NCBI GenBank assembly: GCA_027622195.1
Contig: JAQBZO010000002.1
Span: forward strand, 1 to 64,000
DNA from: Planctomycetota bacterium
Lineage (GTDB): Bacteria > Planctomycetota > Phycisphaerae > Phycisphaerales > SM1A02
DNA: 64,000 nt
Reading direction: 5' to 3'
The translations under genes were made by a program, and so were the position numbers. How positions within the stretch are numbered: position 1 is the stretch's first letter; each line of letters opens with the position of its first letter. The notes below the pieces were generated by a model, which did no database searches, was not told where the DNA came from, and was given only the letters and a program-made list of their open reading frames with translations. Positions 19,158 through 30,768 of the stretch are shown here, one piece after another.

Positions 19158-21142
19158 CCGCCTCGCGCCTCGGATGCTTTGAGTGTGACCGCGATGTCCA
19201 ACATGGTCTCGCCGCGCAGTACGGTGAGTTTGACAACATCACCTGGCGCATGGGCCTTCAATTGCGTCATCAAGTCGGCAGCACCATTCATTTCTGCGGC
19301 ATTCCATGTGAGGATCACATCACCGGCAAGAAGTCCTGCCTCGGAAGCACTGGTGTTTTCGCTGACGCCTTCCACATGCAGTCCCTTGCCTGTATCGGTG
19401 TATCCAGGAGAGATACCGAACCGCACCTTCGCATACCCGCGGTCCTGCCCCTTCCCTTCCGACTTCGTGAAGACGAGTTTCGTCGGGTCGTTCGCCAGCA
19501 TCTCAATGAGTTCGTCCGCAAGATCGATCACTTTCAATGCGCCGCGGGGATCGACCGTCCATCCGTAATCGGTTGGCTTGTGATAGTCGTCGTGCACGCC
19601 GGTGAAGAGGAAGAGGACGGGAATGCCGACCTTATAGAAGGATGCGTGGTCACTCGGCCCTCGACCGCTTGGATCAGCGCGCACTGTGAGTCCGCTCGAC
19701 TCGAAAATGGGAGTGAGTTTCGCCATGAATCCTTCGGCGGTCTCAGTGCCTCCGACCGCGAGATCATTGCTTCGCAGACGACCGACCATGTCGAGATTGA
19801 CCATCGCGTTGATCTTGTCGGTGGGAAGTGATGGATGCTTTGTCCAGAAGTCAGACCCTTCAAGCCCGCTCTCTTCTGCACTAAACCCCATGAAGAGAAT
19901 CGAGCGGAGGTTTTCGGGGGCATCTTTGGCCGCATACTGCTCAGAGATACGACTGGCGAGCACCAACATGGCGCTCGTGCCGCTGGCATTGTCATCCGCG
20001 CCTGGATGGAGTTTCCCTCGATTGCGTGGGTCGGCTCCGAAGTAACCGTATCCCACGTGGTCAAAGTGTGCTCCAACGATGACCCACTCGTTGGCGAGTG
20101 TCCCCTTTCCTTGCAACACACCACCGACATTCCAAGTTTCGGTCACGCCGCGAGTGGTCTCGACTTCGATGGTGACCGGCTTGTCCGTTCGAAGCGCGAC
20201 GGTCTTCGCCGTGCCTTCGTCAGCGAGAAGTCGGAATGTTTTCAGTGAACGACCTTGTGGATCGGCACTCTTCACGAGCGCGTCCGCCGCAACTTCGTCC
20301 AGTTGAATGCATGGAATGTCGAGTCGATCTCCAAAGCGGCTCGTTGTGGTCGACTCGAGTCCCTTTCGAGCTCTCGCGCAGTCGGGAGGTGTCACCATGA
20401 TGATGCCCAACGCACCACGATTGGCAATCGCTTCAAACTTCGCTGCCGCTGAAGCATGGCTGCTGAATCGGCGATCGTCCCAACGACTGTTGCCCTTCTC
20501 GTCGAGTGGTTCGTAACGGAAAATCAAGGCGATTTTGCCCTTGAGGTCATCGTTGCTCGATGGCGCAAAAGAGGAGTATCCATCCTGCCCTTCTTCAATG
20601 GCGTATCCGGCGAAGACGATGGGAGCAGTCAACGAACCTGAACCGCTGTTTCCAAGGACAGCAAATTCCTTCCCTGCTTCAAGTGTCTTTCCATCCACAA
20701 TGACGGTGCTCGAAACCACCTTGGGTCCCGCGCCGGGGAGTTCAAACGGTTGGCGAAACTCGGTCCATGCGGATTCTCCTTCCACTTTTGGAAATGCAGG
20801 AAGGAGTCCATCTTGCTCAAAGTTCCACTGCACATACTCGGCGGCGAGTTCGTTGCCATGAAGTCCAGGGGCGCGCCCCTCGAAGAATGGGTTGGAAAGC
20901 GTCATGACGTGCTGATACCACTCTGCTCCTTCAACGCCGAGTTCCTCGAACCACGTGCGAAGGAATCCATCACCCTTTTCATCGTCGGGCGAATAGTTGT
21001 ACACGCTCACATCTCCTGGGATGATCACTCCTTTGACGGACGGGCTCTCGTCTTGCCCGAACGACGACGGGATCATCGCGAATGCGGGCACAGTCAAGAC
21101 CAATGTGAAGATGGAACGGCGGCAAGCAGTCAGAGGGATCAT
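19154..21142 (-). CDS. Secreted M28-family peptidase with PA-like insert and C-terminal PDZ domain
   Basis: [59 protein letters not shown]-terminal [31 protein letters not shown]. Confidence 0.92.
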   Translation of the reverse strand: MIPLTACRRSIFTLVLTVPAFAMIPSSFGQDESPSVKGVIIPGDVSVYNYSPDDEKGDGFLRTWFEELGVEGAEWYQHVMTLSNPFFEGRAPGLHGNELAAEYVQWNFEQDGLLPAFPKVEGESAWTEFRQPFELPGAGPKVVSSTVIVDGKTLEAGKEFAVLGNSGSGSLTAPIVFAGYAIEEGQDGYSSFAPSSNDDLKGKIALIFRYEPLDEKGNSRWDDRRFSSHASAAAKFEAIANRGALGIIMVTPPDCARARKGLESTTTSRFGDRLDIPCIQLDEVAADALVKSADPQGRSLKTFRLLADEGTAKTVALRTDKPVTIEVETTRGVTETWNVGGVLQGKGTLANEWVIVGAHFDHVGYGYFGADPRNRGKLHPGADDNASGTSAMLVLASRISEQYAAKDAPENLRSILFMGFSAEESGLEGSDFWTKHPSLPTDKINAMVNLDMVGRLRSNDLAVGGTETAEGFMAKLTPIFESSGLTVRADPSGRGPSDHASFYKVGIPVLFLFTGVHDDYHKPTDYGWTVDPRGALKVIDLADELIEMLANDPTKLVFTKSEGKGQDRGYAKVRFGISPGYTDTGKGLHVEGVSENTSASEAGLLAGDVILTWNAAEMNGAADLMTQLKAHAPGDVVKLTVLRGETMLDIAVTLKASEARGG

Positions 21143-21264
21143 GGGGAGTTCCTGTGTCGAGTGGTGTGGCGAATCAACCACTTTACAACGGACTGCAGAA
21201 GGTAGGCAATGGGAGGGCACGCTATTGGGATTTTGGTCGTTGTTCCTATAATCCCGCCCTCTCC

Positions 21265-24210
21265 ATGACTACTCAATCTGCCTCGATGTCTTCTACTCGC
21301 CTCCAATCCTCGACCGACCCAATCGCGCCGAATGACACATTCGCTCGTCGACACATTGGTCCGACCCCGTTCGATATTGAGCAGATGCTCGCAGTGGTTG
21401 GCTATCCATCACTCGATGCGATCACCGAGGCGGCCATGCCATCATTCATTCGCGTGAAGAGTGCGCTCACGATTCAGGATCCGACCAACACTCAGCTTTT
21501 TGCGACGCGCGGAGAGTACGAGACGCTTGCGTCGCTTCGTGTGCTGGCGTCGCAGAATGAAGTGTGGCGCACCTATATCGGAATGGGATACTCAGGAACG
21601 CTGACGCCTCCCGTCATCGCGAGAAACATTCTTGAGAATCCAGGTTGGTACACCGCCTACACCCCGTACCAAGCAGAGATTGCGCAAGGACGACTTGAGG
21701 CGCTGCTCAACTTCCAAACGCTCGTGACCGAACTCACTGGACTTCCAACAGCGGGTGCTTCGCTTCTCGATGAAGCGACCGCCGCAGCGGAAGCGCTCGC
21801 GATGTGCCTCTCGATTGCAGGCGGTGCGAAGCGTTCGTTCTTCGTCTCGGCTGATTGCCATCCACAGACGGTGGCCGTCTTGATGACGCGCGCCGATGCG
21901 CTTGGAGCAACACTCGAGATCGGTGATCCAGAAACCGCTGACTTCACAACGGGCGAGTATTGCGGTGCCCTCTTGGCGTACCCATCCACCGATGGAACGG
22001 TGCGTGATTGGAGTGCCACCGCTGCACGCATTCACGCTGCAGGAGCGCAAGTGGCCGCGGTGTGCGACTTGCTTTCACTGTGCTTGCTGACTCCTCCAGC
22101 AACATGGGGTGCCGACATTGCGATCGGTTCCGCACAGCGATTTGGTGTTCCACTTGGACTCGGTGGACCCCACGCAGCCTTCCTTTCCACTCGCGCTGAA
22201 CATGTGCGACGAATGCCCGGAAGGCTCATCGGCGTGAGTCGCGACGCGCAAGGGCAGACTGCGCTGCGCATGGCGATTCAAACTCGCGAACAGCACATCA
22301 AGCGCGACCGAGCGACCAGCAATATCTGCACATCACAGGTCTTGCTGGCGGTCATGGCTGGCATGTACGGCGTCTATCACGGTCCAGATGGACTCACCGC
22401 CATCGCCACACGCATTCACCGAGCCACAACGATGTTGGCTGCAGCGGTGAGTGCACTCGGACACACGGTGACGAACTCAACGTGGTTCGACACGATTCGT
22501 GTGCGACCTGCCGTTGGATGCGGCGCGGCTATTTTGACTGCCGCTGCATCAAAGCGCATCAACTTCAGAGAGTTTGCGGATGGATCCATCGGCATCGCGC
22601 TCGATGAAACCGTCCTTGCGAACGATCTCACAGACATCGTGGAGTGCTTCGCGGCGGGATCTAAGAAGGCTGCTCCATCGATTCACTCGTTCGCGTCGGC
22701 GAAGAGCCCGATCACTAGGACTCTCGCTCGTGTCGGAACATTCCTTCCGCAATCTGCATTCAACACGCACCGCAGTGAAAGTGAGTTACTGCGTTACATC
22801 AAGCGTCTTGAGAGCAAGGATCTTTCACTCTGTCACAGCATGATTCCACTTGGTTCATGCACGATGAAGTTGAATGCGACGAGCGAGATGCTTCCCGTCT
22901 CGTGGGCCGAGTTCTCGAACATTCATCCCTTTGCGCCCGCTGCACAGTGGAAGGGGTCGGCAACGCTCTTCGCGCAATTGGAGTCGTGGCTCTGCGAGGT
23001 GACCGGATTCGCAGGCGCAAGTCTTCAGCCCAACGCAGGAAGTCAGGGCGAATATGCGGGATTGCTCGTCATCCGCGCCTATCACGCACACCGAGGAGAA
23101 TCGAAGCGCACCATTTGTCTCATCCCCGAAAGCGCGCACGGCACCAATCCTGCGAGCGCGATTGTGGCTGGGATGCAAGTCGTTGCGATCGCCTGCAAAG
23201 CGGACGGGGAGATTGATCTCGACAGTCTTCGCGCCAAAGCGCATGAGCATCGTGACACACTCGCCGCGGTGATGATTACGTACCCGAGCACGCACGGCGT
23301 TTTTGAGACATCCATCAAGGAGGCGTGTGACATCGTTCATGCTGCGGGCGGACAGGTCTATATGGACGGCGCAAATATGAACGCGCAAGTGGGTCTGGCT
23401 CGTCCTGGTGATATCGGCGCGGATGTATGCCACCTCAACTTGCACAAGACTTTCTGCATTCCGCACGGTGGTGGCGGTCCTGGCGTCGGACCGATCTGCG
23501 TCGCGAGTCATTTGTGTGATTTCTTGCCTGGGCATCCCGTCGTGCGCCCTGCGAGCGCTGGACGATTCGCGATTGGCCCAGTGAGTGCTGCTCCCTACGG
23601 CAGCGCGAGCATTTTGCCGATTTCGTGGATGTACATCGCGATGATGGGATCGAACGGCATTCGTCTTGCAACGCAGGTTGCCATTCTCAATGCGAACTAC
23701 ATGGCGGCACGACTCGCCGGCCACTATCCCATCAAGTATGTCAACGCGAATGGACGATGCGCCCACGAGTTCATCATGGACTGCAATGGTTTCGAGAAGT
23801 CAGCGGGCATCAAGGTCGACGACATTGCGAAGCGATTGATGGACTACGGATTCCATGCTCCGACCATGAGTTGGCCAGAGGCTGGCATGTTGATGGTCGA
23901 ACCAACAGAAAGTGAAGGTCGCGCTGAACTCGACCGATTGTGTGACGCCTTCCTTCTCATTCGAGAGGAGATTCGCGCCATCGAAGAGGGACGCATGCCT
24001 CGCGACAACAATACTCTTCGCAACGCTCCGCACACCGCTTCAGTCGTCACGGCGGATCACTGGAACCGTCCCTACACGCGCGAGCAGGCTGCATACCCCG
24101 CCGGATGGTTGCGCGGTACGAAGTTCTGGCCAGCGGTCAGTCGGATCGATAACCCATTCGGAGATCGCAATCTCGTCTGCACCTGCGATGGGATGAGCGC
24201 CTACACATAA
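21265..24210 (+). CDS. gcvP: Glycine dehydrogenase (aminomethyl-transferring), full-length P-protein
   Basis: [18 protein letters not shown]-terminus; [25 protein letters not shown]-lysine motif; ~980 aa single chain. Confidence 0.97.
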   Translation: MTTQSASMSSTRLQSSTDPIAPNDTFARRHIGPTPFDIEQMLAVVGYPSLDAITEAAMPSFIRVKSALTIQDPTNTQLFATRGEYETLASLRVLASQNEVWRTYIGMGYSGTLTPPVIARNILENPGWYTAYTPYQAEIAQGRLEALLNFQTLVTELTGLPTAGASLLDEATAAAEALAMCLSIAGGAKRSFFVSADCHPQTVAVLMTRADALGATLEIGDPETADFTTGEYCGALLAYPSTDGTVRDWSATAARIHAAGAQVAAVCDLLSLCLLTPPATWGADIAIGSAQRFGVPLGLGGPHAAFLSTRAEHVRRMPGRLIGVSRDAQGQTALRMAIQTREQHIKRDRATSNICTSQVLLAVMAGMYGVYHGPDGLTAIATRIHRATTMLAAAVSALGHTVTNSTWFDTIRVRPAVGCGAAILTAAASKRINFREFADGSIGIALDETVLANDLTDIVECFAAGSKKAAPSIHSFASAKSPITRTLARVGTFLPQSAFNTHRSESELLRYIKRLESKDLSLCHSMIPLGSCTMKLNATSEMLPVSWAEFSNIHPFAPAAQWKGSATLFAQLESWLCEVTGFAGASLQPNAGSQGEYAGLLVIRAYHAHRGESKRTICLIPESAHGTNPASAIVAGMQVVAIACKADGEIDLDSLRAKAHEHRDTLAAVMITYPSTHGVFETSIKEACDIVHAAGGQVYMDGANMNAQVGLARPGDIGADVCHLNLHKTFCIPHGGGGPGVGPICVASHLCDFLPGHPVVRPASAGRFAIGPVSAAPYGSASILPISWMYIAMMGSNGIRLATQVAILNANYMAARLAGHYPIKYVNANGRCAHEFIMDCNGFEKSAGIKVDDIAKRLMDYGFHAPTMSWPEAGMLMVEPTESEGRAELDRLCDAFLLIREEIRAIEEGRMPRDNNTLRNAPHTASVVTADHWNRPYTREQAAYPAGWLRGTKFWPAVSRIDNPFGDRNLVCTCDGMSAYT

Positions 24211-24263
24211 GTTTTTGCATCTTCGGTTGGATTTTCTGAAAGAACACCTATATTCAGGCACCG

Positions 24264-25790
24264 ATGTCGTCCGCCCCCACTCCACTCTTGAAGGACGACG
24301 CCCCAGAGTCCGCCGAGGGAACTCCTTGTCATGATCCTCTGATCGGACTCGAGCCGGTCATTCGATTGCTTTCAAACTTGACCACCTGGGTGGATGCGAA
24401 TCGGTCGTTGATTCGAGAAGCGAATGCGATCCTCACGGCGCGCGCTGCGCAACTATTGTCCGAGGATGCGGTGGTCTTTCCACCAGCGATCATCGAAGTC
24501 ACAACGACCCTCGAGCGGATTGCGGAGTCTGTTGAACCGGCGACCGAGGTTCAACTCGACGAGAGTGTGTTGCTCGCAGAGATGTCCTCACTCATTGCCA
24601 AAAACTCTGGATTCATCGAGAGCAATCGAGCCACTCCCGACCACATTCGTGCACCGAAGTCAGACCACGGGTCAGAGTTCCTCAACACACTCTCTGCACA
24701 GTTTCAATCTGCGCAGTCGATGTGTCGCCTGATCTCGCGCGCGCTGCGCATTGAACGCGCGAGGCGCGGTGGTGAAGCGGACCGAGAAGCTTTGCTGCGA
24801 ATGCAACCCGATGTCGAGGCGGCTTTGCTCAAGGAGCGACTCACTCCGTGGCCATTTCGAGATTCGATTCGGTCCGTCGATGATGGGTCCTTGCTGTTTG
24901 CGGAAGAGTCGTACAGAGGTCTCTCGATTGCGTGTGGCGAGTTGTGCAATCTCATCGAGGATAAGAGAGCTGACCTCCTGCTTGGGGCGAAGCATTCGCA
25001 GCGAAAACTGCCTCTTCTTGAGTACCTGGCCCAACGCACTGCCACGCTGGCAAGTGCTGCTTTTCACGCATCGAAAGTGTGTGGGGCTGAAGCGTGTGTC
25101 GCGCAGACCGCCGCACACAAGGCACTTCGAGCGCTCGTCCGCGAAGATGCATTCTCGATCCCTTTGAAGAGACACATGGTGTTGGATGACCCCGCGAACC
25201 TCTCGGATGTACAGTCCGCGATTGACGCGCTCGAAATCGTCGCCGCTCGACGAACGACTTTTCACGCTGAGGCTGAGGCCGCGGTCGTCGAACGTGCTCG
25301 CCGTCGCAAGCACAAGTCAGTGGTCGATGATGGGATCGCGCCACAACGCTTTCTGTGTGTTGCCGACGCGCTTGACGCCGCTGAGCGGGAGTTCTTTAGC
25401 GATGATGGAACCACCGTCGTCGTGACGGCGAGTGCGCGTGGATCCGCGGAAGATTCCCCATTCGTTCGACCGGACGAGGTGTTTGCATTCTTCCAAGCAC
25501 TCGACCGCGTGTCGCGTGCTTGGGCGACGAATGTGCTTCAGAGATCCTTTCATGTGGCAATGCGTGAATATGGCTTCGACGATCAACCCATCTCGGATAC
25601 GGCCAAGACCCGATTTCGACGCCACTACATCATCCCGTGGCAGGGCGAACGCGTGTTGATGATGAATCACTTCACACTTGGATCACACAGTGCCAATACG
25701 TGCCTCTGCATTCACTGGTACCGAGATGAAGATCGTCGTCGGATTGTCGTGGGGCATTGCGGCATTCACCTTCCCAACACTCGCTCGTAG
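24264..25790 (+). CDS. Hypothetical protein (508 aa)
   Basis: Long ORF in the same orientation as gcvP; helical N-terminal region, C-terminal NTCLCIHWYRDEDRRRIVVGHCGIHLPNT; no confident family. Confidence 0.75.
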   Translation: MSSAPTPLLKDDAPESAEGTPCHDPLIGLEPVIRLLSNLTTWVDANRSLIREANAILTARAAQLLSEDAVVFPPAIIEVTTTLERIAESVEPATEVQLDESVLLAEMSSLIAKNSGFIESNRATPDHIRAPKSDHGSEFLNTLSAQFQSAQSMCRLISRALRIERARRGGEADREALLRMQPDVEAALLKERLTPWPFRDSIRSVDDGSLLFAEESYRGLSIACGELCNLIEDKRADLLLGAKHSQRKLPLLEYLAQRTATLASAAFHASKVCGAEACVAQTAAHKALRALVREDAFSIPLKRHMVLDDPANLSDVQSAIDALEIVAARRTTFHAEAEAAVVERARRRKHKSVVDDGIAPQRFLCVADALDAAEREFFSDDGTTVVVTASARGSAEDSPFVRPDEVFAFFQALDRVSRAWATNVLQRSFHVAMREYGFDDQPISDTAKTRFRRHYIIPWQGERVLMMNHFTLGSHSANTCLCIHWYRDEDRRRIVVGHCGIHLPNTRS

Positions 25791-25835
25791 TGCGCGTGGA
25801 TCGGGTAAAATGGGGTGCTTTCCCGAAGAACACCC

Positions 25836-26231
25836 ATGTTCGGACCGAGCCCCACCCCATTTGATCCCTCACGCGACTACGGAGCAGTCCTCCCTAATTT
25901 GTTGCGTCAACCGCGCGCTGAACTTGAAGCTGGGGTTCAGAAGTTGCGCGTCTTGCTTTCCGCCGAGTCGGTGCAGACCCGCGAGATGTTGGAGATCTAT
26001 GCACGAGCCTCGACTGGAAAGGCTTCAAGGGAAGAAGTCGGCCGCGCCAATGATCAGATGATGGATCTCATCCGCCTCGCAGGTCTTGGGACATTTTTCA
26101 CGGTGGTTCCAGGAAGCATGCTGCTGCTTCCACTCATGGTCGCAGCGGCGACGCGCATGGGCATTCGGTTGCTGCCCGACACATGGGTCGATCCAGCGCC
26201 TCCCGAAAAGAAACAAGCCGCCCCAAAATGA
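25836..26231 (+). CDS. Small LETM1-like protein
   Basis: LAGLGTFFTVVPGSMLLLPLMVAAATRMGIRLLPDTW resembles the LETM1 core helix region; ATG at 25836. Confidence 0.55.
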   Translation: MFGPSPTPFDPSRDYGAVLPNLLRQPRAELEAGVQKLRVLLSAESVQTREMLEIYARASTGKASREEVGRANDQMMDLIRLAGLGTFFTVVPGSMLLLPLMVAAATRMGIRLLPDTWVDPAPPEKKQAAPK

Positions 26232-26238
26232 GGGCGGC
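26217..26238. terminator. Perfect GC-rich hairpin overlapping the stop codon
   Basis: GCCGCCC-caaaatga-GGGCGGC, 7-bp stem; no strong U tract. Confidence 0.45.
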
Positions 26239-26265
26239 GAGTCTCAACTTTGCCTGCATAGTCCC

Positions 26266-26568
26266 TTAGCAGTCAAAAGCGTCGGTCGTGCTGGCGAGCT
26301 CACCTTCTTCCATGCAGAGGAAGTAGCGGCCAGCTGGTACGTGAAATCGGAAAGTCCCATCAGCTGGAAGTTCGGTGGTCATCTGGGCTATTCCAGAATT
26401 CTGTTCCACCAGCGACAGCGAAACTGCGGTTCCATTCATTCGCTGGTACTTCCCACTGATCCAATGCTTTTTTTCTTCGCCCGAAATACAACCGCTCCGC
26501 CAGATGAGGCCGCTCTCTAAATCTTGGATTGGTTTTCGGCGTGGCATCGAGTGGGGATCTCGCTCCAC
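26266..26568 (-). CDS. Hypothetical small protein, carboxypeptidase-regulatory-like fold
   Basis: 100 aa; TTELPADGTFRFHVPAGRYFLCMEEGE resembles a CarboxypepD_reg-like beta sandwich. Confidence 0.45.
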   Translation of the reverse strand: MERDPHSMPRRKPIQDLESGLIWRSGCISGEEKKHWISGKYQRMNGTAVSLSLVEQNSGIAQMTTELPADGTFRFHVPAGRYFLCMEEGELASTTDAFDC

Positions 26569-26659
26569 AAGAGTGTGAAATGCCGATTGTGATGCCTCCC
26601 CACGACAGAAAAGTGCGATTTTGGCTACTTTTGTCCAGCTGGGCGGTTATAGGGCTTCT

Positions 26660-28135
26660 TTACTGCGCCAGAATCCAATGTGAGAAGAGACCGGCGAGTG
26701 CGAGAAACACGAAGAAACTCAAACTGTCGGTGACCATCGTGAGAAAGATGGTGCTCGCCGTGGCCGGGTCATACCCAAGCCGACTCATAAGAATCGGAAG
26801 TGTTGCTCCCCAGAGACAACCTATCGTCAGGGTGCAAGTCATCGACAGACTGACGACGAGTCCAAGGTGCCAGGTCTGCCCAGCCGCCACTTGGAGAATC
26901 GCCACAACCGCTCCAACGAGGACTCCGCAGATCACTCCGTTGATCAATCCCACCAGCGACTCGCGCATGATGTGAATCCACGCACGGTGCGGTCTGATAT
27001 CACCCACAACGAGAGCGCGCAGCGTGACGGCGAGCGATTGTTGCCCAGCATTGCCCGATTGATTCGCGATCACAGGCATGATGACGGCGAGGAGTGCGAT
27101 CTGCCCAATGAGTGAGTCGTAGTGCAGCACAACGAGCGCGGCGATGCAACTCGTGAAGAGATTGACGATGAGCCATGGGAATCGACCGCGCCACTTGACG
27201 CCGAGTGTCGACCACACTGCTTCATCCGAACCTGCACCCACCATTCGATGCGCATCTTCGGTGTGTTCAGCGCGAATGATGTCGATCACATCGTCGACTG
27301 TGACCACACCGATCAATCGACCTTCAGCATCCACCACGGGAAGCGAAAGGTAATCATATTTTTCAAACTGTCGAGCCACCGCTTCGCGATCCGTCTCGGG
27401 TGGCACGGCATCAACATTGCGCGTACACAGGTCACCAATGCGATCGTGACTCTTGGCGAGGAGGATTCTTCGCAGCGGCGCATTGCCAACGAGATGTCCC
27501 TTGCGATCGATGACCCAGAGTGACTCTTGACCATCCGCCACTTCGTGATGACGAATCCACTCTGTTGCTTCAATGACCGACATCGTGTCACGCAATGTGA
27601 GGTAGTGCGTCGTCATCAGTCCACCCGCGGTGTGGGGCGGATAGACCATGAGTTCGCGAAGGCGACGCGCTCCAGTCGTGCTCATCGATCCGAGCAATCG
27701 ATCGCGCTCTCTTGCGGGGAGCCGCTGAAGCAGATCGGTCGCGTCATCGGGAGCCATCTCCTCAAGCAGTCGCACCGCCGTTGCCGGCGATTCCTCAATG
27801 AGATCACCAATGATCGACAGAGCGAGCGGCACTTGCATATGCACCAGCGCGTCGGCTGCTGCTTCAACTTCCATTTCAGAGATGACATCCGACGCCTCGC
27901 TTGGACGGAGCGACTCAAGGGTCTCTGCTGCATCGGCTGGCTCTTGCTGCTCGACAGCTCCAGCGAATGTTGCGGCGTCGATCGAATGCTCCATCAGTGC
28001 GGCAACGCGACGATCCTCTTGTGTGGGCTCGATCGGATTGTCAATGTCCAGCACCGCATCCGATGATCCATCGCTCGACGAGGTGTCGATCGGATCAATC
28101 GGGTTCGTCGGCTGGTCGAGCGAATCCGCGTTCAT
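26660..28135 (-). CDS. mgtE: Magnesium transporter MgtE
   Basis: MgtE N domain, paired CBS domains (VVDAEGRLIGVVTVDDVIDII), C-terminal TM domain with MPVIANQSGNAGQQSLAV. Confidence 0.96.
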   Translation of the reverse strand: MNADSLDQPTNPIDPIDTSSSDGSSDAVLDIDNPIEPTQEDRRVAALMEHSIDAATFAGAVEQQEPADAAETLESLRPSEASDVISEMEVEAAADALVHMQVPLALSIIGDLIEESPATAVRLLEEMAPDDATDLLQRLPARERDRLLGSMSTTGARRLRELMVYPPHTAGGLMTTHYLTLRDTMSVIEATEWIRHHEVADGQESLWVIDRKGHLVGNAPLRRILLAKSHDRIGDLCTRNVDAVPPETDREAVARQFEKYDYLSLPVVDAEGRLIGVVTVDDVIDIIRAEHTEDAHRMVGAGSDEAVWSTLGVKWRGRFPWLIVNLFTSCIAALVVLHYDSLIGQIALLAVIMPVIANQSGNAGQQSLAVTLRALVVGDIRPHRAWIHIMRESLVGLINGVICGVLVGAVVAILQVAAGQTWHLGLVVSLSMTCTLTIGCLWGATLPILMSRLGYDPATASTIFLTMVTDSLSFFVFLALAGLFSHWILAQ

Positions 28136-28170
28136 AGAGCAAGTGTAACCCTGCCAGAGAATCGGTCACA

Positions 28171-28992
28171 ATGCACGCCATGCAAATCTCCCCCGTGCGA
28201 GTCTCTCGAATGTGTGATGGTGCGGTGCGACGGGTCACTCTGTCCAATGCCGACTCGCGCAATGTCATGAACGATGGGTTCTTTGATGCAATGGAGATCG
28301 CGCTCGATGGGATTCCACAACTGCCTTCGTTTGATACGAAGAATCCATTGCCTGTTGCAGCAGTTGATCATCCCTTCGTCGTGTTGATCGATGCTGATGG
28401 ACCCTCCTTCTGCGCGGGGTTTGATTTGCGCGAATGTGTCGAGCATGCACAGTCCGCGTCGCGATTCGTCGAGTTGCTCGGCGCATTGACGTGGCGCATT
28501 CGTTCGTCCGCCACGATCGTTGTCGCCAGTGTTCAAGGGGCAGCACTCGCGGGAGGTTGCGCGCTCGCCGCATCGTGCGACATCGTGATCGCCTCGCCGA
28601 AGGCGAAGTTCGGATACCCCGTTCACCGCATTGGCATCTCTCCCGCAGTGAGCCTTCCGATTCTCGCTCGCACATTGTCTGGATCGGCGAGTCGGATGTT
28701 GGCTCTTTCTGGAGAAGTGGTCTCGGCTGCGGCGGCCCTGCGAATGGGGCTCATCCACCGAGTGATTGAGGATGAAGCGGCACTCTCCTCTGCAGCGGTT
28801 GAATTCGCCGCCGCATTGGCGAAGAAGGGTCCTAGAGCACTTCTCTCGACGAAGATGTTTCTCAATCGACTGGACCTCACCGATGATGCCACGGCTGCTG
28901 GTGCAGCGACCCACGCGAGCATGGGAACGGCGATGCACGAAGAATGCCGCACGATGCTTGGATCATTCTGGGCGGCGCGATCGAACGGGTAG
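28171..28992 (+). CDS. Enoyl-CoA hydratase/isomerase family protein
   Basis: GPSFCAGFDL, VQGAALAGGCALAASCDIVIAS, KFGYPVHRIGISPA. Confidence 0.9.
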   Translation: MHAMQISPVRVSRMCDGAVRRVTLSNADSRNVMNDGFFDAMEIALDGIPQLPSFDTKNPLPVAAVDHPFVVLIDADGPSFCAGFDLRECVEHAQSASRFVELLGALTWRIRSSATIVVASVQGAALAGGCALAASCDIVIASPKAKFGYPVHRIGISPAVSLPILARTLSGSASRMLALSGEVVSAAAALRMGLIHRVIEDEAALSSAAVEFAAALAKKGPRALLSTKMFLNRLDLTDDATAAGAATHASMGTAMHEECRTMLGSFWAARSNG

Positions 28993-29002
28993 AGTGGAGC
29001 GC

Positions 29003-29746
29003 ATGCTCGTGCGCGCGACCGAATCAAATGGTGTCGTCACACTCACCCTCAACCGACCCGAGGCGCGCAATGCGTTGAATCTCGAACTGATGCGCGCCCT
29101 TCGCGAAGCCGTTGAACGGGTCGCGTCCACTCCGAATGTTCGCGTTTTGATTCTCGCTGGAGAAGGCCGATCGTTTTGCGCAGGCATGGATCTCAAGGGC
29201 GTTGCGGCAGATCCCGTCGTCATGGGATCGATGTTGACTGAACTCGCTGAGACGACACTCGCACTTCGCAATGTGCATTGTCCAACCATTGCTGCGGTGC
29301 AAGGCGCGGCGATTGGCGGCGGATGTGGATTGATGGTCGTCTGCGACTTTGCGGTCACCCACGCCGATGCGAAGTTGGGATATCCGGAAGTCGATCTTGG
29401 AATCAGCCCAGCCGTCGTCGCTCCGTGGCTCGTGCGAAAAATTGGCGCAGGTCGCGCGCGGGCCATGTTGTTGATGGGTGGAACAATGTCTGGACAAGCA
29501 GGACTCGACGCGGGACTGGTCACCCATCTTGTCGCGGCAGAACTCGTCCAATCCACGGCAGTCGAACTTGCTCAGAGGTTGATCACAGGGGGACCCAAAG
29601 CACTTGCGGCGACGAAGAAGTGGTTGAATGAGTTGGACGAGTCCTATAACAGAGAGGTCGTCTTGCAGGGCGCGCGACTTTCAGCCGAACAGATTCGTTC
29701 TGAAGAGGCTCAGAGCCGAATTCGCGATCGACTGAAGGGAGTTTGA
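29003..29746 (+). CDS. Enoyl-CoA hydratase (methylglutaconyl-CoA hydratase-like)
   Basis: GRSFCAGMDLKG, VQGAAIGGGCGLMVVCDFAVTH, LGYPEVDLGISPAVVAPWLVRKIG. Confidence 0.92.
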   Translation: MLVRATESNGVVTLTLNRPEARNALNLELMRALREAVERVASTPNVRVLILAGEGRSFCAGMDLKGVAADPVVMGSMLTELAETTLALRNVHCPTIAAVQGAAIGGGCGLMVVCDFAVTHADAKLGYPEVDLGISPAVVAPWLVRKIGAGRARAMLLMGGTMSGQAGLDAGLVTHLVAAELVQSTAVELAQRLITGGPKALAATKKWLNELDESYNREVVLQGARLSAEQIRSEEAQSRIRDRLKGV

Positions 29747-29768
29747 GGATCGACGAGGATCGGAACAA

Positions 29769-30659
29769 ATGACACCAGATTCGCTGAAAATTGACACAGA
29801 ACAAGATGGTGTTGTCACACTTTGGTTGAGTGTGCATCCAGAACGGGCTCGCGGAGGTGTCGTCGTCCTCGACAATTGGCTCATCGGGGCGATAGCCGAG
29901 GCGATGGAGAAAATTCACTCGGGGCCAACTCCCTCTGGATTCGTTCTCCGCTCTGCAAGCGACCGCGTCTTCGTCGCGGGTGCCGACCTCGCAGAGATTG
30001 ATGCGCTGGATGATCCTGATTTGCACGCATATCTCGAGCGGGGTGCGCACGCGTTCGGACTGATTTCAACGCTCGACTGTCCGTCGGTTGCCATCGTTCA
30101 CAAGGCGGCGCTCGGAGGCGGTCTGGAAATCGCCATGCACTGCGACGCGATCATCGCCGTCGCACGCGCTTCGGACGAAAAACCGTGGCGCATCGGACTC
30201 CCTGAATGCGCACTGGGAATCTGCCCGGGATGGGGTGGATCACAGTGTTTACCGGCACGAATCAACCCGGAAACCTCTCTTCGAGCCATCGCCTCGGGAA
30301 CGACCTGGGCGATCGATAATGTCCCCTCGGGACTCTTCGACTCGGTCGGGCTCGCCGGCGCAGATCCCATGATTCTTGCTCGCGAGTGGATCTCGAAGAA
30401 CCGCCATTCCATAGTGAAAAAGACCCATCCGAGGTCGATTGGCGATGCAGCGAACAAGACTTCTGCCGCCAAGGCACTTACTGCTGTGAGAACCGAAATT
30501 TCCTCGAGCGAGCACGGCTTCGCCATCGCCGACGCAGTCGACTCCGGACTCAAGAATGGGTGGCAGGCGGGATGTGCCAGCGAGCGAAGTCACCTTGTCG
30601 CGCTTCGACACACCCAAGCAGCCCGATCCAAACTCGACGCGTTCCTCAAAAAGGGCTAA
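29769..30659 (+). CDS. Enoyl-CoA hydratase/isomerase family protein
   Basis: DRVFVAGADLAEI, KAALGGGLEIAMHCDAIIAV, IGLPECALGICPGWGG, similar to the FadB/FadJ N-terminal domain. Confidence 0.88.
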   Translation: MTPDSLKIDTEQDGVVTLWLSVHPERARGGVVVLDNWLIGAIAEAMEKIHSGPTPSGFVLRSASDRVFVAGADLAEIDALDDPDLHAYLERGAHAFGLISTLDCPSVAIVHKAALGGGLEIAMHCDAIIAVARASDEKPWRIGLPECALGICPGWGGSQCLPARINPETSLRAIASGTTWAIDNVPSGLFDSVGLAGADPMILAREWISKNRHSIVKKTHPRSIGDAANKTSAAKALTAVRTEISSSEHGFAIADAVDSGLKNGWQAGCASERSHLVALRHTQAARSKLDAFLKKG

Positions 30660-30768
30660 TCAAGCGGTGTTTTGGGGATAGTCCTCGTTTGGATGAGGAA
30701 CTCCTCTTCCTCTATAGTCTGAGGGCTCTATCGGGTTTTTCCAACCGTTTTTTCGACACGAGACCACC

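Noticed and set aside
21143-21264. Possible glycine riboswitch upstream of gcvP
   Set aside because: I could not identify a tandem aptamer core in this ~120-bp region; too short and no convincing conserved elements.
22855-23766. 303-aa minus-strand ORF inside gcvP
   Set aside because: Antisense to conserved gcvP; Arg-rich, no recognisable motifs.
28136-28170. Possible M-box upstream of mgtE
   Set aside because: Only ~35 bp separate mgtE from the divergent enoyl-CoA hydratase gene, too short for an M-box.
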